DNA from: Agaricicola taiwanensis
GTDB taxonomy: Bacteria > Pseudomonadota > Alphaproteobacteria > Rhizobiales > Methylopilaceae
DNA length: 64,000 bases
Assembly: GCF_014635245.1 (NCBI RefSeq)
Contig: NZ_BMCP01000002.1
Span: forward strand, 124,001 to 188,000
Direction of reading: 5' to 3'
The translations under genes and the position numbers were made by a program. The notes beneath the pieces were generated by a model, which searched no databases, was not told the origin of the DNA, and was given only the letters and a program-made list of their open reading frames with translations. Positions 26,196 to 34,715 of the stretch are shown here, in pieces. The first letter of the stretch is position 1. Every line of letters starts with the position of its first letter.

Positions 26196-26558
26196 TCATT
26201 TCCCGCCTTTGATGATTTCAGTCATGGTGACGCCGAGCTTGTCTTCCACCAGCACCACCTCGCCGCGCGCGACGAGGCGGTCGTTGACGTAGATGTCGAT
26301 GGCTTCGCCGACCTTGCGGTCGAGCTCCAGCACCAGACCTGGCCGCATCTGCATGAGCTGGCCGACGTCGATCTTGGTGCGCCCGAGAATCGCCGATACC
26401 CGCACAGGAACGTCGAGGACGGTTTCCAGATCCTGGGCCATCTTCGGGTCGTCACCGGTGGGTTCCAGGCCGGCCTGCGGCTTGGGCTGTCGCATCTGGG
26501 TGGGGCTGCCCTGCTTCAGATCGGGCAGAGGGACGCCACTGTCGTTGGTGTTGCTCAT
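26196..26558 (-). CDS. fliN: Flagellar motor switch protein FliN
   Basis: C-ring component that with FliM and FliG sets motor rotation and docks the export apparatus. The 120-residue protein has a short Pro/Gln-rich N terminus and the SpoA domain: VLDVPVRVSAILGRTKIDVGQ, GLVLELDRKVGEAIDIYVND and LVARGEVVLVEDKLGVTMTE. The ATG overlaps the fliH stop by four bases; flbD follows 34 bases later. Confidence 0.94.
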   Translation of the reverse strand: MSNTNDSGVPLPDLKQGSPTQMRQPKPQAGLEPTGDDPKMAQDLETVLDVPVRVSAILGRTKIDVGQLMQMRPGLVLELDRKVGEAIDIYVNDRLVARGEVVLVEDKLGVTMTEIIKGGK

Positions 26559-27196
26559 GACGGGTCTTCCGCGGCAGGGGTGGTGCGAAGGTAATGGGCG
26601 ACGGCATTGGCGATGGCCGTATCAAGGGCGGCGCCGTCGCGGATGATGCCGCCGTCCGCCCATTCGAAGCGGGCGTCGCCGGGCTGGATTTCCGGCTCGC
26701 CCAGCACGATGAGGCGCCCGGCGAAGCCTTTTTCGGCAGCGATGGTGGTCAGGCGGCTCTCCACCTCTTCCACCATATCAGGAGCGATGCGGACGACGAC
26801 GTGAGGCGCGGTCCGCGTTTCCTGGAAACATTCGACCGCGGCCGCCTCGATGTCCGCCAGAGGGAAGCGGAGGACGGCGGCGCCACCGAGTTTTCGGGCA
26901 AGCGTCACGGCAAGTTCGATCGCTTCGCGCTCGTATTGTTGTTGCCGCGCATCCATCTCGCTCAGGATCTGTGCCACCTCGTTGCAGAGGCGCTCGGAGG
27001 TATCGGCGATTCGGGCGGTCTGGCTTTGCAATGTGGTGTCCCGTCCCGCCGCGAGGCCACGCGCGAAACCCGTCTCCTCGGCATCCGCGAGAAGACGTTT
27101 GTGCTGTTCCAGGTCGATGGTGGGTTTCACTTGGGGAGCGGGCTCTTCCGCCGCCTTGAAATCCCGACCGAAGTGAAAAGGAACCGGGCGCGCCAT
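26555..27196 (-). CDS. fliH: Flagellar assembly protein FliH
   Basis: Stator-like regulator of the FliI ATPase that anchors it to the C-ring. The 213-residue protein has a charged coiled-coil N-terminal half and a V-ATPase-E/FliH-like C-terminal domain (AIELAVTLARKLGGAAVLRF, IVLGEPEIQPGDARFEWADGGI). Similarity is modest, as usual for FliH (called FlbE in Caulobacter); position between fliG and fliN makes the call firm. It overlaps fliG by one base and fliN by four. Confidence 0.88.
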   Translation of the reverse strand: MARPVPFHFGRDFKAAEEPAPQVKPTIDLEQHKRLLADAEETGFARGLAAGRDTTLQSQTARIADTSERLCNEVAQILSEMDARQQQYEREAIELAVTLARKLGGAAVLRFPLADIEAAAVECFQETRTAPHVVVRIAPDMVEEVESRLTTIAAEKGFAGRLIVLGEPEIQPGDARFEWADGGIIRDGAALDTAIANAVAHYLRTTPAAEDPS

Positions 27197-28239
27197 CAGT
27201 ACACCAACTCGTCGTCGCCGCCACTCTTCTTGGAGATCATCAGCTCTCCCTTGGCGGCGAGGTCCTTGGCCGTGGCCACCATCTGGCTCTGCGCTTCATC
27301 GACATCGCGCAGGCGCACGGGGCCGAGTGCCGACATGTCGTCGACCAGTATGGCGCCGGCGCGCTGCGACATATGCTTGAGGAAAAATTCGCGCATGGTC
27401 TGGCTGGCGCCCTTCAGTGCCACCGTGAGCTGTTCGCGGTTCACCGCCCGCAGCAGGGTCTGGACGCTGGCCGCATCCATCCGCATCAGATCCTCGAAGG
27501 TGAACATCAGCGACTTGATGCGCTCGGCGCTTTCGCGGTTGTCCTCCTCCAGCGCGGTGATGAAGCGGGTCTCGGTCTGGCGGTCGAAGGCGTTGAAGAT
27601 CTCGGCGATGAGTTCATGTGCGTCGCGCCGGCTGGTCTGCGACAGATTGGACATGAATTCGGAACGCAGGGTTTGCTCAACCCGGTCGAGCACATCCTTC
27701 TGCACCGATTCCATACCGAGCATGCGCCCGATGACATCAAGCGCGAAATCTTCAGGGAGAATCGCCAGCACTTTGGCGGCGTGCTCCGACTTGATCTTCG
27801 ACAGCACCACCGCCACCGTCTGCGGATATTCGTTCTTCAGGTAGTTGGCGAGAACCTGCTCCTGCACGTTGGAGAGCTTCTCCCACATATTGCGGCCGGC
27901 CGGACCACGGATAGTTTCCATGATCTCATTGACCCGGTCCTTGGGGAGGAACTGGGTCAGCAGGCGCTCGGTGGAATCAAGCGTGCCCATCACGGCGCCG
28001 GAGGCGGACATCATGGAAACGAAATCCACCAGAAGGTTTTCGACGGTCTCCGCCTCCACGGTGCCAAGGGTCGCCATGGCATGGGAGATGTCGCGAATCT
28101 CGTCATCATCCAGATGGCGCCAGATCTCCGAGCCGAACTGTTCGCCCAGGCTCAGCATCAGGAGTGCCGCCCGTTTCGCTCCGTTCAGCTTCGGCGGAGT
28201 TCCTGCAGGATTCGCGAGGGGCTGTGCTGCTAATGCCAT
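27196..28239 (-). CDS. fliG: Flagellar motor switch protein FliG
   Basis: C-ring torque protein that interacts with stator MotA and with the MS ring. The 347-residue protein has the three FliG domains: N-terminal ([19 protein letters not shown]), middle ([21 protein letters not shown], in place of the EHPQ motif) and C-terminal ([20 protein letters not shown] with charged residues facing the stator, [20 protein letters not shown]). It starts eight bases after the fliF stop and overlaps fliH by one base. Confidence 0.95.
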   Translation of the reverse strand: MALAAQPLANPAGTPPKLNGAKRAALLMLSLGEQFGSEIWRHLDDDEIRDISHAMATLGTVEAETVENLLVDFVSMMSASGAVMGTLDSTERLLTQFLPKDRVNEIMETIRGPAGRNMWEKLSNVQEQVLANYLKNEYPQTVAVVLSKIKSEHAAKVLAILPEDFALDVIGRMLGMESVQKDVLDRVEQTLRSEFMSNLSQTSRRDAHELIAEIFNAFDRQTETRFITALEEDNRESAERIKSLMFTFEDLMRMDAASVQTLLRAVNREQLTVALKGASQTMREFFLKHMSQRAGAILVDDMSALGPVRLRDVDEAQSQMVATAKDLAAKGELMISKKSGGDDELVY

Positions 28240-28246
28240 GTCTTAA

Positions 28247-29890
28247 TCACGCGGGTTCACTGAGCCATTGCCGGATGATGGCAACAGTCTCTTGGGGGTT
28301 CTCTTCGGCAAGCTTGCCGACCTGTTCGAGCGTCTGGGCACGGACCTTGCCGTTGACCTGGGCCATCTCGACCATGCGCGATGCATTGGAGGGAGGCGCC
28401 GAAAGGGCGCCCTCGTCAGCTGCGGCTGTGGGAGCCTCACCCGCACCCGCCATAGGAAGGGGCGAGGGAAGGTACGATTGGCCCTCCGGCTTCGGCAGTT
28501 CCGTGGGAGCAAACATGCGACGCATCAGCGGGCGGACCACCGCGAAGATGACGATCAGGCAGACCAGCAGGAGCACCAGCGTCTCGGCGGCACGGATGAT
28601 GTTGTCAGTGGTGAGCCCGAACGGCCATTGGCTCTGCGGCTCAATCGTAAGATCATTGCTGGGCCCCTCCGCGAAGCGCAGATTGACCACCTCGAGCTGG
28701 TCGCCGCGCTGCTGGTCGTAGCCCATGGCCGAACGCACCAGGGAAGCGATGCGATCAAGCTCCTCCTGCGTTCGGGGTGTATAGGTCACGGCGCCTTCGG
28801 GCCCGGTGCCATAGATGCCGTCCACAAGCACCGCGACCGAGATCCGCTTTACGCTGCCGGGTTCCTGCACCTGGGTGCGGGTGGTGCGGGAAATCTCGTA
28901 GTTGGTGACTTCCTCGGTCTTGGTGGAATTTTCCTGATTGGCCGGCTGGTTGGGGCCGGTCGCATCGGCATTGGGCAGTTCGTTGGCGACCGTGACGCCT
29001 TCGTTCTGCTCCAGGCTCTGGTTGGTTTCCTCGCGCGTCTGGGTGGAACGAGCGACGCGGCTTTCCGGATCGAAGTTGTCGGAGGTCTGGGTGACGCGGG
29101 AAAGGTCCAGCTCGGCACGGACCTCGGCGCGCCCCCGTCCGGGTCCAACGACGCTTTCAAGGATGCCTTCGATCTGCCGTTTCAGCCGCGTTTCCACCGC
29201 GACTACGCGCTCGTCGGTGGAGCCGTTCATCAAGGGATCGGTCTGCCCATCGCCGGAAGCGAGTAGGCGGCCGCTTTCGTCGACGATGGAGATACGCTCT
29301 GTCTTCAGGCCTGGCACGGCCGAGGCGACGAGGTGACGAACCGCCCGGATCTGTTCGGCGCCAAGTTCACCCTGAACGCGCAGCACGATGGAGGCCGAAG
29401 GCTCCGGCGCATCGCGGCGGAACAACGGACGGTCGGGCATGACAAGGTGAACCCGTGCGGCCGATACCCGGTTGAGTGAAGAGATCGAGCGCGCGAGCTC
29501 GCCTTCCATGGCGCGCAGTTTGTTGACGTTCTGCAGGAAGCTTGTCGCCGACAGGCTGTCGCCCTTGTCGAAGATCTCATAGCCGACGTTGCCCCCGGCG
29601 GGCAGGCCGCTTTCGGCGAGGCGCATGCGGGCGCGGGCGATGTCCTCGCGCGGCACCATGATGGTAGCGCCGTCCAGGCGGGTCTCGTAGACAATTCCCT
29701 GGGCATCGAGCTCACGGGTGACCGCGGCGCTGTCCTTGATGGTGAGGTCCGTGAACAGCGGTGCCATGGTCGGTGTCGTCAACCTGAGGGTGACGAAGGC
29801 GAAGAAGCCGACCAGCGCGAGAGTGACCACGGCCATGGCCATGAGACGGGCCGTGCCGAGAGTCCGGAAGAAGTTAACAAATCCGCCCAC
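28247..29890 (-). CDS. fliF: Flagellar MS-ring protein FliF
   Basis: Inner-membrane ring on which the flagellum is built. The 547-residue protein has an N-terminal membrane segment (LMAMAVVTLALVGFFAFVTL), the secretin-like ring-building motifs (APLFTDLTIKDSAAVTREL, ARVHLVMPDRPLFRRD), a long periplasmic domain, a second membrane segment (ETLVLLLVCLIVIFAVVRPL) and the FliG-binding C terminus (VAIIRQWLSEPA). The start is set at GTG 29890 (GGFVNFFRTLG), where family similarity begins, behind AGGCGGG. The open frame runs about 100 codons further upstream without family resemblance and across promoter-like sequence. Confidence 0.92.
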   Translation of the reverse strand: MGGFVNFFRTLGTARLMAMAVVTLALVGFFAFVTLRLTTPTMAPLFTDLTIKDSAAVTRELDAQGIVYETRLDGATIMVPREDIARARMRLAESGLPAGGNVGYEIFDKGDSLSATSFLQNVNKLRAMEGELARSISSLNRVSAARVHLVMPDRPLFRRDAPEPSASIVLRVQGELGAEQIRAVRHLVASAVPGLKTERISIVDESGRLLASGDGQTDPLMNGSTDERVVAVETRLKRQIEGILESVVGPGRGRAEVRAELDLSRVTQTSDNFDPESRVARSTQTREETNQSLEQNEGVTVANELPNADATGPNQPANQENSTKTEEVTNYEISRTTRTQVQEPGSVKRISVAVLVDGIYGTGPEGAVTYTPRTQEELDRIASLVRSAMGYDQQRGDQLEVVNLRFAEGPSNDLTIEPQSQWPFGLTTDNIIRAAETLVLLLVCLIVIFAVVRPLMRRMFAPTELPKPEGQSYLPSPLPMAGAGEAPTAAADEGALSAPPSNASRMVEMAQVNGKVRAQTLEQVGKLAEENPQETVAIIRQWLSEPA

Positions 29891-29956
29891 GATCCCGCCT
29901 ACCGAAAACCTGAAGCCGCGCTTCAACTCACCCGGCAAGAATTGCCTGCCATGCGG

Positions 29957-29971
29957 TAAACGAGTGGTTAA
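29957..29971 (-). promoter_or_regulatory. Candidate CtrA box upstream of fliF
   Basis: Read on the minus strand it is TTAA-CCACTCG-TTTA, matching TTAA-N7-TTAA at seven of eight bases, 67 bases before the fliF start. fliF is a direct CtrA target in Caulobacter. The surrounding 29891-30197 gap (about 300 bases) is AT-rich and has no other gene; a -24/-12 element with correct spacing was not found in it. Confidence 0.5.
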
Positions 29972-30197
29972 TATGGGCGAAAAAGGACTAAATTCTCTTA
30001 AGGCCTGTCCCGGGATGGGAAGGTGCCCGGCAGATTTTTCCGGATTTGTTAACTGGCCATTTACCATAAGCTGCGAGCTTTCACTCCAAGCGGTGTCGCT
30101 TTGGGGTTGGATCAGCAGTCTCAAGCCGTGCGTCGCTGAACGCTTTGCCAGGCGGCGGGTCGGTCTCATCCCGCCGCTTGGGTCAAGGCTTAAACGC

Positions 30198-30225
30198 AAA
30201 ACGCCGGCCCATGGGCCGGCGTTTT
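30198..30225 (-). terminator. Intrinsic terminator downstream of sciP
   Basis: A 28-base perfect palindrome with GC-rich arms, AAAACGCCGGCCC / GGGCCGGCGTTTT, flanked by A and T runs. It lies 33 bases past the sciP stop and would also shield sciP from any rightward transcript. Confidence 0.85.
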
Positions 30226-30257
30226 GAAGGGATGTTCACTCTGAGGCGACGAGCGCG

Positions 30258-30536
30258 TCAGGCGAGGCGGTACTGCTGGATTCGCGTCGTGCGGAGCCCG
30301 GCCAGACCATGGCTTTCAATGGACGCCTGCCACGACAGGAATTCTTCGACCGTCAACGTGTAACGCTCGCATGCTTCTTCGAGGCTCAAAAGGCCGCCTC
30401 TTACAGCTGCCACAACCTCAGCCTTGCGCCGGATGACCCAGCGCTTGGTCTGCGGGGGAGGCAGATCCGAGATCGTCAGCGGACTTCCGTCCGGACCGAT
30501 CACATATTTCACCATCAGACGTGACGTCTTGGTCAT
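30258..30536 (-). CDS. sciP: CtrA inhibitory protein SciP (DUF1153)
   Basis: Small helix-turn-helix protein that blocks CtrA-dependent transcription in the G1 phase of Caulobacter by preventing CtrA from recruiting RNA polymerase. The 92-residue protein is a near-complete match: KYVIGPDGSPLTISDLPPP, RWVIRRKAEVVAAVRGGLLS, LEEACERYTLTVEEFLSWQ and HGLAGLRTTRIQQYR. ATG 30536 gives the family length; a TTG nine codons upstream is also open. It is monocistronic, followed by a terminator and preceded by a candidate CtrA box. Confidence 0.93.
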   Translation of the reverse strand: MTKTSRLMVKYVIGPDGSPLTISDLPPPQTKRWVIRRKAEVVAAVRGGLLSLEEACERYTLTVEEFLSWQASIESHGLAGLRTTRIQQYRLA

Positions 30537-30590
30537 GGGTACTCTCACACTTCGACTGACCAAACCGAAGAGAACCCTAGATCCGACGGC

Positions 30591-30605
30591 TTAAGATTTA
30601 CCTAA
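30591..30605 (-). promoter_or_regulatory. Candidate CtrA box upstream of sciP
   Basis: TTAA-GATTTAC-CTAA on the plus strand fits TTAA-N7-TTAA with one mismatch. It is centred about 60 bases before the sciP start. CtrA directly activates sciP in Caulobacter, so the position is meaningful; binding here is inferred. Confidence 0.5.
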
Positions 30606-30786
30606 GCTGTTTTGGTGATTTGCATCTATCTCCGAATCTCCCTATAGGCGCGCGGTTTTTCGCGGCGAGGCGGAGCGGTACCTTCATGCCGGTGCCGGGG
30701 CAGTTTTTGCCGACCGAGGTTCAGGCAGAGATTCTGTCTCTTGGCTTAAGGCCCTGAAATAGTTAGGTAAAAAATCACGCCGAAAG

Positions 30787-30803
30787 TTGGCTTGGCTCTT
30801 GCT
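30787..30803 (+). promoter_or_regulatory. Sigma-54 -24/-12 promoter of fliK
   Basis: TTGGC-TTGGCTC-TTGCT: the invariant GG (30789-30790) and GC (30801-30802) are separated by exactly 10 bases, and the flanks match the TGGCAC-N5-TTGC consensus well. Transcription should start near 30813, giving a roughly 18-base leader containing GGAAAGG before the fliK ATG at 30832. FlbD, encoded nearby, is the expected activator. Confidence 0.8.
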
Positions 30804-30831
30804 TTGGTAAGGCTCGGAAAGGTACCCGAGC

Positions 30832-32706
30832 ATGCCATCTATGCCCTTTGATTTCGCCATGCCTGCGTCTCCCGGCGTCAACGCGATGTCGTCTGGTGCC
30901 ACGCAGAAGGCAGGAACATCGTCCAAGGCCGACAGCACCAGCTCATCCTCCGGCGCCTTTGCCGGCATGCTGAATGAGGAGGTGGCCGATGCCGCCGCCG
31001 CCCCTGCGGGCAAGGATGCGGCTGATGTGACCGCGAGCGATCAGGTAGCCCAGGTGGCTCCCGCCGTTCCGGTCGCGCCTGTGGTGCCGAACGTTCCGCC
31101 TGTTGCCGCCGAGCCTCTCAATGGGGCTGTGCGTTCCAACGGCCTGTCCGCGGAAGCCGCCGCGGCGGCTGGCGCTGGCTTTATCAAGAAGGCGCCTCCC
31201 CAGGGTGAGATTCCGGTGGTGGTGGAGGCCGGCACCAACACCAACACCAACACCAACACCAGCGCCGATCCGGAAGTTGCGGGTGAATCCACATCGCCGG
31301 CCGGTCTCGGTGGTGCAGGCGCGGGCGCCGGTACGGGCGCAAATGCCGGCACAGGCACGGCTACCGGGCCAGGCAAAGGCCTTGCCGACGTCGTGCGCAC
31401 CGAAGCCTCGGGCGTGGCGCAGCATATGACCCCGGGATCGGCGGTGCCGGTGACCGATCAGGCCGCCCCGTCCGAACAGGCCCAGGGCTCTCAGGACGGG
31501 CAGGCGGCCGCATCATCGGAGACTGCCGCAGATGTAACGGTCGAGCCGGTGCGTCAACCGACCGAAGCCGAACTCGCCACCGAGCTTAAAACCGTGGTGA
31601 AAGCTCCGGTGGAGAGCGGGACGGCTGAGCCGGACCTGCCAGCCGAGCCGGCAAAGCCGACGCCGCCCACGCAGCCGACCCAGCCCGTGCCCCCCGCATC
31701 GGCTGCCGATGCTGAGGCGGGAGGGGAGGCGGCGCCTGCGCCGACCACAACCACAACCACAACCACAACCACCACGCCGGTACGAACCAATGGCGATCCG
31801 GCTGCGGCCGCAGCTGCTGCCAATGAAGAAACCGCGGGTCAGGTGTCCAACACGACTCAGGTGACGGCAGCTGCCGCGACGGCGGCCACCCTGACCATCC
31901 GGGGCGCCGGCGCGCAGGGCGAGGATATCGCTGTTTCGCCGGTCGTACGGCAGGACGCAGTGGCTTCGACCGCCATGAAGCCCTTCACGGCGCCTCAAAC
32001 GCCGCAGGATGCGGCGGAGGCTGCCATCGCAGAGGGCGAGGGGCAGGGTGAGGGTGCCGCCAATGGGCGTGACCGCGCGCAAGGCACCGAAGGCAGGGTT
32101 GAGCGGCCACGTGCCGACATCGACGCCCTTGCCCGCCGTCAGCCGGCCGAGGCACGTGCCGGCAACCCAACCTCTCAGCATATCCAACTGCCGGAGAGCC
32201 TCAATGCGGCTCCGACGGCGACCGCTGGCGTGACGCAAGGACAGCAGGTGGCAACACCGCAGTTCGCCGGTGGAAACATGCCGATGGCCGCGACACTGGC
32301 AGTGGCCTCTGAAATGGTGGCGCAACACCGGGCGGGAGCCAGTCGTTTCGAAATCCGGCTTGATCCGCCGGAACTTGGCCGCATCGATGTGCGGCTTGAT
32401 GTCGATAAGTCCGGGAATGTGCGCTCGCATCTGATCGTGGAGCGTTCCGAGACTCTGGACCTGCTGCGCGCCGACCAGCGCAACCTGGAAAGAACGCTGG
32501 AACAAGCAGGTTTCAAGTCCGATCCCAATGGAATCTCAATGAGCCTGCGCGATGATCGCGGCGGGTCCCAGCAGAATGCGCGGTCCTTCCAGCAGGACAT
32601 CGCCCAGGTAACGGTAAGCCCGGTGCAGGACGAGATCGCGCCGATCGCCGCGCCCGCGCCACGGCCGGGCGTCTCGGATACGTCCAACCTCGATATTCGC
32701 GTGTAG
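30832..32706 (+). CDS. fliK: Flagellar hook-length control protein FliK
   Basis: Secreted molecular ruler that ends hook growth and switches export specificity. The 624-residue protein is long, Ala/Pro/Thr/Gly-rich and probably disordered over residues 1-470. It has the conserved FliK C-terminal domain at about 480-580: AGASRFEIRLDPPELGRIDV, HLIVERSETLDLLRADQRNL, LEQAGFKSDPNGISM. Two hexanucleotide repeat tracts lie in the disordered region. It is driven by a sigma-54 promoter and followed 18 bases later by flgD. Confidence 0.9.
   Translation: MPSMPFDFAMPASPGVNAMSSGATQKAGTSSKADSTSSSSGAFAGMLNEEVADAAAAPAGKDAADVTASDQVAQVAPAVPVAPVVPNVPPVAAEPLNGAVRSNGLSAEAAAAAGAGFIKKAPPQGEIPVVVEAGTNTNTNTNTSADPEVAGESTSPAGLGGAGAGAGTGANAGTGTATGPGKGLADVVRTEASGVAQHMTPGSAVPVTDQAAPSEQAQGSQDGQAAASSETAADVTVEPVRQPTEAELATELKTVVKAPVESGTAEPDLPAEPAKPTPPTQPTQPVPPASAADAEAGGEAAPAPTTTTTTTTTTTPVRTNGDPAAAAAAANEETAGQVSNTTQVTAAAATAATLTIRGAGAQGEDIAVSPVVRQDAVASTAMKPFTAPQTPQDAAEAAIAEGEGQGEGAANGRDRAQGTEGRVERPRADIDALARRQPAEARAGNPTSQHIQLPESLNAAPTATAGVTQGQQVATPQFAGGNMPMAATLAVASEMVAQHRAGASRFEIRLDPPELGRIDVRLDVDKSGNVRSHLIVERSETLDLLRADQRNLERTLEQAGFKSDPNGISMSLRDDRGGSQQNARSFQQDIAQVTVSPVQDEIAPIAAPAPRPGVSDTSNLDIRV
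31234..31263 (+). repeat. Hexanucleotide tandem repeat in fliK (Asn-Thr)
   Basis: Four exact ACCAAC copies followed by ACCAGC, encoding an Asn-Thr run in the FliK ruler. The unit length of six keeps frame on slippage, so copy number can vary without breaking the gene. Confidence 0.8.
31744..31776 (+). repeat. Hexanucleotide tandem repeat in fliK (poly-Thr)
   Basis: Four exact ACCACA copies followed by ACC-ACC-ACG, encoding a run of about eleven threonines. As with the upstream tract, slippage would change the ruler length by two residues at a time. Confidence 0.8.
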
Positions 32707-32724
32707 CGTTAGGAGTAGGGTGTC

Positions 32725-33414
32725 ATGGCTGATGTTTCAGGCGCCGTTCCCGGCACAAGGTCTTCCTCGACGTCCACCACGTCGAACGCCTCGGCGACCA
32801 TCGCCAAGAACTTCGATCAGTTCCTTCTGCTGCTGACCACCCAGCTTCAGAACCAGAACCCGCTCGATCCGCTTGATACCAACCAGTTCACCCAGCAACT
32901 GGTGCAGTTCGCCTCGGTGGAACAGCAGATCCAGACCAACACGACCTTGAGCGCACTGCTCGCCATGTCCGAATCGAATAAGGTCTCCGATGCGGTCGGC
33001 TTCCTCGGAGCCAAGGTAGTGGCCGAGGGCTCCTCGACTTTGTTCGACGGTAAGACGGCCGAGTGGAACATCAGCACCGCCAGCAATGCCTCCCGCGTCC
33101 AGGTTGAGGTGCTCGATGTCAACGGCAACGTGGTCTACACCGATGAGATCAGCATGTCGGGCACATCGGCGAAATACACCTGGAACGGCGATCTCTCCAC
33201 CAACGGGAAGGCTGGGCAGGGCATCTATCGGTTGTCGGTTCGGGCCTTCGATGAGAACAGCAAGGCGATCTCCGCCAGCACCGACATCATGGGAACGGTT
33301 GACGGCATCGACCTCACCGGTTCTGAGCCGGTGCTCAAGATCGGTGACCTCCTGGTTCCCATGAGCCTGGTGAAGACCGTCACCAAACAGACCGCAACGG
33401 CTCCGGCAGCCTGA
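32725..33414 (+). CDS. flgD: Flagellar hook assembly scaffold FlgD
   Basis: Hook-capping protein required to polymerise FlgE. The 229-residue protein has the family N-terminal signature [20 protein letters not shown] followed by [20 protein letters not shown], then the FlgD Ig-like/tudor C-terminal domain with [16 protein letters not shown] and [17 protein letters not shown]. It is cotranscribed with fliK. The hook gene itself is not in the window. Confidence 0.94.
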   Translation: MADVSGAVPGTRSSSTSTTSNASATIAKNFDQFLLLLTTQLQNQNPLDPLDTNQFTQQLVQFASVEQQIQTNTTLSALLAMSESNKVSDAVGFLGAKVVAEGSSTLFDGKTAEWNISTASNASRVQVEVLDVNGNVVYTDEISMSGTSAKYTWNGDLSTNGKAGQGIYRLSVRAFDENSKAISASTDIMGTVDGIDLTGSEPVLKIGDLLVPMSLVKTVTKQTATAPAA

Positions 33415-33536
33415 TCATACGCTCACGGAGGTGGGCGTTTTTGCCCTGGCGTTCGGCCGGGACTGGATCATTGTCGGTCGAAGGCATATCTTGCGCGCCA
33501 TCGCGGCCATTGGCTGCCACACTTTGCTTTGACGTT

Positions 33537-34715
33537 ATGGATATTGATCTTGACCTTCCCGGCCCGCGCGCTTCGTCCCGCGTTGTGGTTGCCATGTCCG
33601 GCGGTGTGGATTCCTCCGTCGTCGCGGCGCTGCTCGCGCGGGCAGGCTATGACGTGGTCGGCATCACCCTCCAGCTCTACGATCACGGCGCCGCCATCCA
33701 CCGCAAGGGCGCCTGCTGCGCCGGCCAGGATATCAACGATGCGCGCCTGGTGGCCGAACAGATCGGCATTCCCCATTACGTCCTCGATTATGAGTCCCGA
33801 TTCCGTACGGCGGTGATCGATCGCTTCGCCGCCAGCTACGCGGAGGGCGAGACGCCGATCCCCTGCATCGACTGCAACCAGCGCATCAAGTTCACCGAGC
33901 TTCTGACGACAGCGCGGGACCTCGGCGCGGCGGTGCTTGCCACCGGCCATTATGTGGCGAGCCGCGCCGTGCCCGGCGGGCGCGGCCTTTTCCGCGCCGC
34001 CGATTCCTCGCGTGACCAAAGCTATTTCCTCTACGGCACCACTCCGGAGCAGCTTTCGCTGCTGCGCTTTCCGCTGGGCGATCTGCCGAAGACGGCGACA
34101 CGTGAGTTGGCGGAGGAGTTTGGCCTTGGGGTCGCGGCAAAGCCTGACAGCCAGGACATCTGCTTCGTGCCGCATGGCCGCTACACCGACATCGTCGCCA
34201 AACTGCGGCCCGATGCGGCGCAGGAGGGTGACATCGTCCATGTGGATGGCCGCGTTCTCGGCCGCCACAACGGCATCATGCATTTCACCATCGGCCAGCG
34301 CAAAGGGCTGGGGATCGCCTCGGGCGAGCCGCTCTATGTCGTGAGGATGGATGCGGTCAGGCGGCGGGTGATCGTCGGCGCGCGCGAGCATCTCGCGGCG
34401 GCAAGCCTGACGCTGCGCGAGATGAACTGGATCGGCGACGGCGCGCTGTCGGATCTGCCCGACGATGGGATGCCGGTCGCCGTGAGGGTGCGCTCCACCC
34501 GCTCGCCCGTGGAGGCCCAGCTCTTCTTCCGTGACGGCATTGCTTCGGTTGAGATCATGGGCGGTGAAGAAGGCGTCTCTCCGGGGCAGGCCTGCGTGAT
34601 TTACGAGAACAATTTGGACCGCGCGCGCGTTCTTGGTGGTGGCATCATCGATTCAACTGAAACGATGTCTGCCGCGCAGACCCGCTCCCTTCTGCCGGAA
34701 GCCAATGTTGCATGA
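33537..34715 (+). CDS. mnmA: tRNA-specific 2-thiouridylase MnmA
   Basis: ATP-dependent enzyme that thiolates U34 of tRNA-Lys, -Glu and -Gln. The 392-residue protein has the PP-loop [18 protein letters not shown], catalytic Cys in [14 protein letters not shown] and the second Cys in [12 protein letters not shown], plus ATGHYVASR and the C-terminal barrel [23 protein letters not shown] 33537 is used; the open frame upstream lacks conservation. The stop overlaps the methyltransferase start by four bases. Confidence 0.95.
   Translation: MDIDLDLPGPRASSRVVVAMSGGVDSSVVAALLARAGYDVVGITLQLYDHGAAIHRKGACCAGQDINDARLVAEQIGIPHYVLDYESRFRTAVIDRFAASYAEGETPIPCIDCNQRIKFTELLTTARDLGAAVLATGHYVASRAVPGGRGLFRAADSSRDQSYFLYGTTPEQLSLLRFPLGDLPKTATRELAEEFGLGVAAKPDSQDICFVPHGRYTDIVAKLRPDAAQEGDIVHVDGRVLGRHNGIMHFTIGQRKGLGIASGEPLYVVRMDAVRRRVIVGAREHLAAASLTLREMNWIGDGALSDLPDDGMPVAVRVRSTRSPVEAQLFFRDGIASVEIMGGEEGVSPGQACVIYENNLDRARVLGGGIIDSTETMSAAQTRSLLPEANVA

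Noticed and set aside
29940-29960. TGGCAGGCAATTCTTGC on the minus strand as a sigma-54 promoter of fliF
   Set aside because: Spacing between GG and GC is 12 (or 8 with the second GG) rather than the required 10.
31234-31776. The short repeats in fliK as a CRISPR array or mobile element remnant
   Set aside because: Units are six bases, contiguous, in frame and inside a coding disordered region; there are no spacers or transposase genes.
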